From NCBI GenBank assembly GCA_026874595.1, contig JAPPUL010000021.1, positions 62,001-126,000 on the forward strand: a stretch of 64,000 nt of DNA. Direction: 5' to 3'. Made by a program: the position numbers and the translations under genes. The notes below the pieces were generated by a model. It searched no databases. It saw only the letters and a program-made list of their open reading frames with translations, and was not told where the DNA came from. Positions 41,589-50,189 of the stretch are shown here, in pieces; within the stretch, counting starts at the first letter, position 1, and each line of letters starts with the position of its first letter. This DNA comes from Sipunculus nudus (lineage: Eukaryota > Annelida > Sipuncula > Golfingiida > Sipunculidae).

Positions 41589-42811
41589 TACGCGGGTGAT
41601 CAACATACTTGCGAAAATCGAAGATTTCCGGCAAGCAATAAAGTATGGACTGTGCCTGCAACATGTATGATCATAGACAGGGCCCGGAGAGGCCGTCACG
41701 CACCGCTGCACACGCCGGCCGCCCACCGTAAGGACCCTGTCGCCACTTGCGGCAATTGCGCGGGTCTTCGTGGTTTGGCGAAAAACGGCGCGAGATTTGA
41801 CGAGACTTACAATATGACCCCTGAATGTGACTGCGAGTGTCAGGCGCTACCCAACGCTGAAAACCATGTGTCTGTAGCGTAAAAAAACGACAGAATTATA
41901 GGCATTTCTTTGAATGGTCTCGTGTTCTCGTTTCCAGAGAAACGGTGCGAGATATGACGAGCCTTTCTATTGAATGACTAAGAAGTAAACTAATGCTATC
42001 TAACGCCAAAAACCAGAGCGTTCTATCGCAAATATTGACAGAGACAGAAGCAGGAACACTCCCTATTTCAGATTGTCAAGTTTTACCCCAAAATTTGGTA
42101 ACCATGGTAACGGCAGCACAAGGCTAAATGTACGAAGGAATAAGGCAATGATCCTAATTTTAGATGCGACAAAAAAAATTGTTCTATGCTTAATATTTTT
42201 TTAGATATTGCGGAAAAATGATAAGTTGTAGTGTTTCCAGTACCACGCCCCCTGGTGGCTATTTCCGAAAAATGAAAAAACAAGTTCGAGATAATACAGA
42301 ACAACAGAAAATATGTCACTTTCAGAACCTTAGCTGTAAAACTGCCACCTGTAAATCGTATTTGATGAAATATCCAAAAGTCTCATTTGACGACAAATGG
42401 CACGAGATTTTGCGAGACTTACATTAATTTCGCACAGAGCATATTAAATGCTATGCATTGCAAAAAACTAGACCTCTCTAACTTGAATAATGAGAAATTT
42501 GGAGGGAAATTTTCGAATTTTCTGAATTTCCCCCAAAAATACGTTACCATGGTAACCATTGACCGGAAAAATTTGCCAGCACTTGGAAAGCTAACATAGT
42601 GAGGAATAAAATGAGCTACAGATTATGCGGATACGATTATTATTGACAAAGATATGAAGAAAGTAAAAATTTTAGGTTTTTTGGTGACCCTGACCTTGAC
42701 CTTTGACCGATCATGACCAAAAACAATAGGCTCCGAGGAGAACCAATCTTACACTTAATGCATAAGTTTTAGAGCGATTGCTTAAAAACTGTGGCCTGTA
42801 GAGCGTGTACA

Positions 42812-42870
42812 TACAGACAAACAAACAGACAGACAGACAGACAGACAAACAAACAAACAAACAAACAAAC
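42812..42870. repeat. CAAA/CAGA microsatellite, end of C unit 2
   Basis: Same structure as the run at 41526 and one tetranucleotide shorter, as expected from slippage after the unit duplicated. Confidence 0.9.
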
Positions 42871-42872
42871 AT

Positions 42873-42972
42873 ACGCGGGTGATCAACATACTTGCAAAAA
42901 TCGAAGATTTCCGGCAAGCAACAAACGGAACTGATCAACATACTTGTCGAAATCTCTGATTCCGGCAAGCAA
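42873..42972. repeat. Double-J junction: C family to A family
   Basis: A C-type J (to GGCAAGCAA, ending 42921) is joined directly to CAAACGGAACTGATC and an A-type J, and then to the A body. No C body lies between them. The join GGCAAGCAA/CAAAC is the same as at 46793/46794. Confidence 0.8.
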
Positions 42973-45900
42973 TAAACTATAACGCGACAGAAATGGCAAA
43001 CCGGCCCGCAAAGAGTGCCTGTGGTCACTTATTTTATACGGCGAACGCTATAATTTTTGCAGTCACGGGAAAGCGTGTCTGTCTTTCATACTAAAACGCG
43101 TGCACGCATGCGTGATGGCATATGTATTTGTGCATGCGGGTTTTAATTTTTACAAAGTTGCTAAAATTTGCGGGGACCGTGTATGATTAAACAAAAGAGG
43201 TCATGGGCAGAAAGGCCATGAAACGCCAATTCATATGGTGTACAGTTTATGTGCCTAAAATGTGTAGTTTTGGAGATATGGTTAAACAATGATAGTAGGT
43301 ACGGGGTTGCTGTGCAGCGCCCCCTAGCGGTAATTTTCCAAAAACTGAACAATTGCTTTCGAGATATTAGTGTATGACGTAACATGTATCAGTTTCAAAA
43401 GGATGCCTGCATATCTGTGGCCTATAGGGCATGTCACCGTGAAATCGCGAAATCTCATTCGACGAGAAACGGTGCGAGATTTTGCCAGATTTTTGGTTGG
43501 ATCACCGAGAACTCACCAAGGGCTACAAGATGCAAAAATTTTGACCTCTCTAGCATAAAAACTGACAGAGTTAGAAGCTGAAAACTGCAAATTTTCATAA
43601 TTCAAAGGTTTTACCCCAAAAATAGAGAAATCTGGCAATAGCGCACTTTGGCACCTATGCGCAAAAATAAGCCCATGGACCCTAGTTTAAGGTGCTGTGA
43701 TGGAAATGGCCCAATGTTTAATAGTTCTGGAGGTATAGCACCACAACAAATTTTCATGTTTTTTCATCTGCAACGCCCCCTGGCGGCCATTTCCAAAATC
43801 TGAAAAACCCGTTTCGAGATATTCTTATGTTACATAAAATATCTCAGAATCAGTAAAATTGCTGCAAATTTGAAAAATATCAGGAAATTCCATGATTTCT
43901 CCCCAAAATTGCGTAACCAGGGTAACAGCGAAATGAGGCAATTTTGCAGTGTTGGAAGTGGCCATGCAGTGGCAAATAAAACGGGCTACAGATAAGGTGC
44001 CTACGGCTATTTTTGACGAAGGTATGAAGAAAAAACCGTTTTTGAGCTTTTTGGTGACCCTGACCTTGACCCTTGACCGATCATGACCAAAAACAATAGG
44101 CTCCCAGAAGAACCGATTATACACTCTATCTATAAGTTTCAGGACGATTGGGGCAAAATTGTGGCCTGTAGAGCGGGGACATACAGACAAACAAACAAAC
44201 GGAACTGATCAACATACTTGTCGAAATCTCTGATTCCGGCAAGCAATAAACTATAACGCGACAGAAATGGCAAACCGGCCCGCAAAGAGTGCCTGTGGTC
44301 AGTTATTTTATACGGCGAACGCTATAATTTTTGCAGTCACGGGAAAGCGTGTCTGTCTTTCATACTAAAACGCGTGCACGCATGCGTGATGGCATATGTA
44401 TTTGTGCATGCGGGTTTTAATTTTTACAAAGTTGCTAAAATTTGCGGGGACAGTGTATGATTAAACAAAAGAGGTCATGGGCAGAAAGGCCATGAAACGC
44501 CAATTCATATGGTGTACAGTTTATGTGCCTAAAATGTGTAGTTTTGGAGATATGGTTAAACAATGATAGTAGGTACGGGGTTGCTGTGCAGCGCCCCCTA
44601 GCGGTAATTTTCCAAAAACTGAACAATTGCTTTCGAGATATTAGTGTATGACGTAACATGTATCAGTTTCAAAAGGATGCCTGCATATCTGTGGCCTATA
44701 GGGCATGTCACCGTGAAATCGCGAAATCTCATTCGACGAGAAACGGTGCGAGATTTTGCCAGATTTTTGGTTGGATCACCGAGAACTCACCAAGGGCTAC
44801 AAGATGCAAAAATTTTGACCTCTCTAGCATAAAAACTGACAGAGTTAGAAGCTGAAAACTGCAAATTTTCATAATTCAAAGGTTTTACCCCAAAAATAGA
44901 GAAATCTGGCAATAGCGCACTTTGGCACCTATGCGCAAAAATAAGCCCATGGACCCTAGTTTAAGGTGCTGTGATGGAAATGGCCCAATGTTTAATAGTT
45001 CTGGAGGTATAGCACCACAACAAATTTTCATGTTTTTTCATCTGCAACGCCCCCTGGCGGCCATTTCCAAAATCTGAAAAACCCGTTTCGAGATATTCTT
45101 ATGTTACATAAAATATCTCAGAATCAGTAAAATTGCTGCAAATTTGAAAAATATCAGGAAATTCCATGATTTCTCCCCAAAATTGCGTAACCAGGGTAAC
45201 AGCGAAATGAGGCCATTTTGCAGTGTTGGAAGTGGCCATGCAGTGGCAAATAAAACGGGCTACAGATAAGGTGCCTACGGCTATTTTTGACGAAGGTATG
45301 AAGAAAAAACCGTTTTTGAGCTTTTTGGTGACCCTGACCTTGACCCTTGACCGATCATGACCAAAAACAATAGGCTCCCAGAAGAACCGATTATACACTC
45401 TATCTATAAGTTTCAGGACGATTGGGGCAAAATTGTGGCCTGTAGAGCGGGGACATACAGACAAACAAACAAACGGAACTGATCAACATACTTGTCGAAA
45501 TCTCTGATTCCGGCAAGCAATAAACTATAACGCGACAGAAATGGCAAACCGGCCCGCAAAGAGTGCCTGTGGTCACTTATTTTATACGGCGAACGCAATA
45601 ATTTTTGCAGTCACGGGAAAGCGTGTCTGTCTTTCATACTAAAACGCGTGCACGCATGCGTGATGGCATATGTATTTGTGCATGCGGGTTTTAATTTTTA
45701 CAAAGTTGCTAAAATTTGTGGGGACCGTGTATAATTAAACAAAAGAGGTCATGGGCAGAAAGGCCATGAAACGCCAATTCATATGCTGTGCAGTTTATGT
45801 ACCTAAAATGTGTAGTTTTGGAGATATGGTTAAACAATGATAGTAGGTACGGGGTTGCAGTGCAGCGCCCCCTAGCGGTAATTTTCCAGAAACTGAACAA

Positions 45901-46793
45901 TTGCTTTCGAGATATTAGTGTATGACGTAACATGTATCAGTTTCAAACGGATGCCTGCATATCTGTGGCCTATAGGGCATGTCACCGTGAAATCGCGAAA
46001 TCTCATTCGACGAGAAACGGTGCGAGATTTTGCAAGATTTTTGGTTTGATCACCGAGAACTCACCAAGGGCTACAAGATGCAAACATTTTGACCTCTCTA
46101 GCATAAAAACTGACAGAGTTAGAAGCTGAAAACTGCATATTTTCAAAATTCAAAGGTTTTACCCCAAAAATAGAGAAATCTGGCAATAGCGCACTTTGGC
46201 ACCTATGCGCAAAAATAAGCCCATGGGCCCTAGTTTAAGTTGCTGTGATGGAAATGGCCCAATGTTTAATAGTTCTGGAGGTATAGCACCAAAACAAATT
46301 TTCATGTTTTTTCATCTGCAACGCCCCCTGGCGGCCATTTCCAAAATCTGAAAAACCCGTTTCGAGATATTCTTATGTTACATAAAATATCTCAGAATCA
46401 GTAAAATTGCTGCAAATTTGAAAAATATCACGAAATTCCATGATTTCTCCCCAAAATTGCGTAACCATGGTAACAGCGAAATGAGGCAATTTTGCAGTGT
46501 TGGAAGTGGCCATGCAGTGGCAAAAAAACGGGCTACAGATTAAGTGCCTACGGCTATTTTTGACGAAGGTATGAAGAAAAAACCGTTTTTGAGCTTTTTG
46601 GTGACCCTGACCTTGACCCTTGACCGATCATGACCAAAAACAATAGGCTCCGAGAAGAACCGATTATACACTCTATCTATAAGTTTCAGGAGGATTGGTG
46701 CAAAATTGTGGCCTGTAGAGCGGGGACATACAGACAAACAAACAAACGGAACTGATCAACATACTTGTCGAAATCTCTGATTCCGGCAAGCAA
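42922..46793. repeat. Array A, small subarray (3 units)
   Basis: Three A units of 1,274-bp phase stand between C and C'. The first two match array A, including the three private variants of 29571-30483. The third (about 45597-46793) carries roughly 24 differences, about 2%, plus a one-base shortening near 46523. It retains central AT in its X-box (about 46464), matching C and B, which suggests it preserves an older state. Edge units escaping homogenisation are typical of satellites. Confidence 0.92.
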
Positions 46794-46860
46794 CAAACAG
46801 GCATACGCAACTGACCAATATGCTTGCGGAAATCGAAGATTTCCGGCAAGCAATAAAGTT
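46745..46860. repeat. Double-J junction: A family to C' unit
   Basis: An A-type J ends in GGCAAGCAA at 46793 and is joined to CAAACAGGCATACG and a C'-type J (46822-46851), followed by the C' body. It is the mirror case of the junction at 42921, with the same breakpoint words. Confidence 0.8.
46822..46851 (+). repeat. J stem-loop, best-paired copy (C' unit)
   Basis: GCTTGCGGAAATC (46822-46834), loop GAA and GATTTCCGGCAAGC (46838-46851) form a 13-bp stem with one bulged G. The right arm is also the exact reverse complement of GCTTGCCGGAAATC in flank T at 48066-48079. AATAAA follows at 46852-46857. Confidence 0.75.
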
Positions 46861-47138
46861 GTAACTGTGCCTCCAACATGTATGATAAAAGACGGGGCCC
46901 GGAAAGGCCGTCACGCACCGCTGCACACGCCGGCCGCCCACCGTAAGGACCCTGCCGCCACTTGCGGCGACGGCCCGTGTCTTCGTGGTATGGCGAAAAA
47001 CGGCGCGAGATTTGACGAGACTAACAATGTGACCCCTGAATGTGACTGCGAGTGTCAGCCGCTATCCAGCGCTGCAAACCATGTGTCTGTAGCGTAAAAA
47101 ATGACAGAATTATAGGCATTTCTTTGAATGGTGACGTG

Positions 47139-47155
47139 TTCTCGTTTTACGAGAA
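47139..47155. repeat. H hairpin, perfect copy in C'
   Basis: TTCTCGT-TTT-ACGAGAA is a 7-bp perfect stem with a 3-base loop, just before the shared words AACGGTGC.AGAT. A related hairpin, TCTCGT-TTG-ACGAGA, lies near 47596-47610. The homologous positions in A (TCTCATTCGACGAGA near 692) and C (near 40642) are imperfect. Confidence 0.6.
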
Positions 47156-48045
47156 ACGGTGCAAGATATGACGAGACTTGCGATTGAACGGCTTAGAACT
47201 AGAGAGATGCTGTCTAACGCCAAAAACCAGACCTTTCTATCGCAAATATCAACAGAGATAGAAGCTGGAAAACTCCGAATTTTCAGATTGTCAAGTTTTA
47301 CCCCAAATTTGGTAACCATGGTAACGGCAGCACAAAGCAACATGTGCGAAGGGATTTGCCAATGTTCCTAGTTTCAGGTACGACCAAAAAAACGGTGTCA
47401 CGTTTAATATTTTTTGAGATATTGCAGAAAAATGATATGTTACAGTGTCTCATGTACCACGCCCCCTGGTGGCTATTTCCAAAAAATGGAAAACTGATTT
47501 CGAGATATTTATAAATAACACAAAATATATCAATTTCAAAGCCATTGTTAAAAAAATGCAACCTGTAGGTCATATTTAATGAAATCTCGAAGACTCTCGT
47601 TTGACGAGAAATGGTGCGAGATTTGGCGAGACTTTCAGTTTTATCCTGTCAAGCTGCCCATAAGGTACATAATGACCAAAACCAGACGTCTGTAGCTTAA
47701 AAATTGACAAAGTTACAAAAAATGGTCGTGTTATTTCCAATTTCCATGATTTTTGCCCAAAAAAGTAACCATGGTAACGGCAAATTTAAGTAAGCTACAT
47801 GTCAAAAGAAAGGCCAGGTGATGACGAAAAAAATGAGCTATTGCAGAAGTGGATAAGCCTATTTATGGCGAAGTTATAGTGCAAAAACCGTTAACCATAC
47901 CTGTCGTGACCTTGACCCTTGACCTTGGAGCAATGTTGACCAAAAACAATAGGGCACCTAGAAATACCGTTTTCGAACATCCCTGTAAGTTTCAAGGTTA
48001 TTGTGGCAAAATTGTGGCCAGGAGAGTGGTGACAAACAAACAAAC

Positions 48046-48300
48046 TAGACGACCATAGGTCGAACGCTTGCCGGAAATCGGAAGTGAAACACAGACGGAG
48101 AGACAGAACATATTGTTGGTTTTCTATTAATGGAATGACCCTCAGGGACATTGCTGAGAATATGTGGCCCGTAGAATGACATATGAGACAAAAGAACAGG
48201 CAAGCAGACAAAGCTGACAACAAAAGACGAACAGACAGACATACTGACTTTGTGAGACAAGATTGACACCAGATGACTTAACCTAGTTATGGAGAAGATT
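48046..48300. repeat. Flank module T, copy 2
   Basis: TAGACGACCATAGGTCGAAC starts directly after the CAAACAAAC end of C' and matches T copy 1 at 38384 with one difference in 33 bp, then more loosely. It contains GCTTGCCGGAAATC (48066-48079), inverted relative to the J right arm. As at copy 1, degenerate M monomers follow. Confidence 0.75.
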
Positions 48301-49100
48301 CAAAGGAAGAAAATGAGTTATAATTTATGTAATTTAGATTTTTAGTTTTGGAGGTATGGCGAATTAATGATATACTTGGGAGGCTCGACTGTAGTGCCCT
48401 CTGGCGGACATATTTCGAAGACCACAAATGCGTTTCGTATTATCAGTGTATGACATGAGATGTCCCAGTTTCAAAAGGATTCCGTCAAAGCTGTGGCCTG
48501 TAGAATGCTATATGTAAGGCGTAAGAACCAGCAGGCAGGCGACTTTGAGGATAACGGACAAACAGATGGACACACTGACAAAGTGACAGAAGATTGAAAC
48601 CAGATGCCTTAATCAGGTTAAGGAGAAGACTCAAAGGAAGAAAATAAGCTAAAGTTTATGTAACTGAGGTTTTGGGTGTAGAGATATGGCCAATACAATG
48701 GTATGTGTGTGATGGTCGTGTGCAGTGCCCACTAGTGGCCATATCCCTATAATGAAAAATTTATTTCTAGATATTAGTGTAAGACATAAGATGTAATAGT
48801 TTCAAAAGGATTCCGTCAAAACTGTGGCCTATAGAATGCTATATGTGAGACGCAAGAGCAAGCAGGCGAATTTGAGGACAACTGACAAACAGACGGACAC
48901 AATGACAAAGTGACACAACATTGAGATCAGATGACATTATCAGTTTATGGAGAAGACTCAGAGGGAAAAAATAAGCTATAGTTTATGTAATTGAGGCTTT
49001 GGGTTTTAGAGATATGGCCAATGTAATGATATGTGTGTGAGGTTCGTGTGCAGCGCCCCCTAGCAGCCATATTCAAAAAATGAAAAAACCATTTCGAGAT
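48300..49100. repeat. Tandem M monomers at about 328-bp period
   Basis: AGRTAT landmarks occur at 48352, 48682 and 49010 (spacings 330 and 328). Each is followed about 40 bp later by a CTCF-like box in decreasing decay: GTGCCCTCTGGCGG, GTGCCCACTAGTGG, then GCGCCCCCTAGCAG. The third monomer already belongs to array B. The order suggests array B grew from a simpler M-monomer array. Confidence 0.75.
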
Positions 49101-49177
49101 ACTAGTGTAGGACTTATGATATGTCAGTTTCAAAAAGATTCCTGCAATAATGTGGCCGTTGGCGCAAGATGAATGAA

Positions 49178-49216
49178 ATCTCGAAATATCTCTATTCACG
49201 AGATATTTTACGAGAT
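49178..49216. repeat. H hairpin of array B, intact copy
   Basis: AAATATCTC (49184-49192), loop TATTCAC and GAGATATTT (49200-49208) form a perfect 9-bp stem. ATCTCG (49178-49183) and CGAGAT (49211-49216) extend it by 6 bp past a TA bulge. Unit 2 has the same structure. From unit 3 on, the right arm is changed, so the inner stem is lost and only ATCTCGAAA...TTTCGAGAT can pair. Confidence 0.65.
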
Positions 49217-49359
49217 ACTGCAAGACTTTAATAAAATCTTGTAGTACTAGTTGAGAGCTACCTGATGCAAAAAACTAGATCACTCTAGCTTTAAAACTGA
49301 CAAAGTTAGAAAAATAAGATCCCTTATTTTCGAATATCATGACTTTTCCCCAAAAAATT

Positions 49360-49373
49360 GTAACCATGGTTAC
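49360..49373. promoter_or_regulatory. X-box-like palindrome in each B unit
   Basis: GTAACCATGGTTAC is a perfect 14-bp palindrome matching the RFX X-box layout. It recurs every 1,122 bp. The unit at about 51600 has GATACCATGGTTAC, a single change that breaks the half-site. Confidence 0.45.
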
Positions 49374-49502
49374 GGCAAATTTGAGTCAGCTACACACCAG
49401 ACGACAGGCCTTGGAATGACGATTAAAATGAGCTATTGTTGAAGTAGATACGACTAATAGTCACAAAGATATGAAGAAAAAAACGTTTTGAGAAGTTTTG
49501 AC

Positions 49503-49526
49503 GACCTTGACCTTGACCTTTGACCT
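49503..49526 (-). promoter_or_regulatory. Nuclear-receptor-like DR1 and half-sites in each B unit
   Basis: The minus strand of 49514-49526 is AGGTCAAAGGTCA, a perfect DR1 as bound by HNF4/RXR/COUP-TF-type receptors, with further AAGGTC half-sites next to it. All B units keep the DR1. From the third N module on (about 51752), an upstream half-site is altered from CCTTGACC to CCTCGACC. Binding is not shown. Confidence 0.45.
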
Positions 49527-49843
49527 ACTTTAACCAAAAACAATGGGGCACCTAGAAATTATGTTTTCCAACATCCCTGTAAGTTTCAAGGTTATTGTGG
49601 CAAAATTGTGGCCAGGAGAGTGGTGACAAACAAACAAACAAACAAGAACAAGCAAGTAGGCGAATTTGAGGACAACTGACAAACAGACGGACACACTGAC
49701 AAAGTGACTCAAGACTGAGTCCAGATGACTACTCCAGATTATGGAGACGACTCAAAGGAAGAAAAAAGCTACAGTCTATGTAACTGAGGTTTATAGTTTT
49801 GGAGATATTGCCAAAGCATGATATGTTGGGAGAGGTTCGAGTT

Positions 49844-49860
49844 CAGCGCCCCCTAGCGGC
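49844..49860 (-). promoter_or_regulatory. CTCF-like motif a of B unit
   Basis: The plus strand reads CAGCGCCCCCTAGCGGC. It lies in the first M monomer of each B unit, in the same orientation as in A and C. Confidence 0.5.
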
Positions 49861-50171
49861 CATATCCGGAAAATGGAAAATTGGTTTCGAGATATTAGTG
49901 TAAGACTTAAGATGTAATAGTTTCAAAAGGATTCTTTCAAAACTGTAGCCTGTAGAATGCTATATGTGAGACGCAAGAGCAAGCAGGCGAATTTCAGGAC
50001 AACTGACAAACAGACGGACACAATGACAAAGTGACACAACATTGAGACCAGATGACATCATCAGTTTATGGAGAAGACTCAGAGGGAAAAAATAAGCTAT
50101 AGTTTATGTAATTGAGGCTTTGGGTTTTAGAGATATGGCCAATGTAATGATATCTGTGTGAGGGTCGTGTG

Positions 50172-50189
50172 CAGCGCCCCCTAGCAGCC
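50172..50189 (-). promoter_or_regulatory. CTCF-like motif b of B unit
   Basis: The plus strand reads CAGCGCCCCCTAGCAGCC, in the second M monomer, 328 bp after motif a. One core position is weaker (CTGC for CCGC on the minus strand). Array B therefore offers two sites per 1,122 bp, at 328- and 794-bp spacing. Confidence 0.45.

Larger units (their letters stand above)
40304..42872. repeat. Family C: two tandem units (1,286 and 1,283 bp)
   Basis: ACGCGGGTGATC starts at 40304, 41590 and 42873. Unit 1 and unit 2 are almost identical. They differ by an extra A after GCGTAAAAA (about 41885), one tetranucleotide step in the microsatellite and a few substitutions. The order is J stem-loop, GC-rich C body, H hairpin region, X-box, M'-type module with CTCF-like box, second H region, second X-box and N module. 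A roughly 300-bp plus-strand frame over the GC-rich body stays open in all C-type copies, but its changes do not look like protein conservation (see rejected items). Confidence 0.92.
46794..48045. repeat. C' unit: diverged C-like repeat with a B-like right part
   Basis: The left part (J, GC-rich body, H, X, CTCF-like box, second H) aligns with family C. From about 47690 (AAAAATTGACAAAGTTAC) to the end it follows family B wording, including AATGAGCTATTG, GGGCACCTAGAAAT, AACATCCCTGTAAGTTTCAAGG and GGCCAGGAGAGTGGTGAC. It ends in CAAACAAAC and then T. It is best read as an ancestral intermediate or a recombinant between C and B. Open frames of 60-110 codons on both strands show no recognisable domain. 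Confidence 0.85.

Noticed and set aside
48945-49223. 92-codon and 60-codon minus-strand frames repeated through array B
   Set aside because: Repeat by-products overlapping the CAAA/CAGA run and the M module. There is no conservation beyond the nucleotide repeat and no domain.
49831-49846. tRNA-type B box (GGTTCGAGTTC) suggesting a SINE in M
   Set aside because: One M version matches at 10 of 11 positions, but homologous M copies differ there (GGTTCGTGTGC, GGGTTGCTGTG) and no convincing A box lies upstream.
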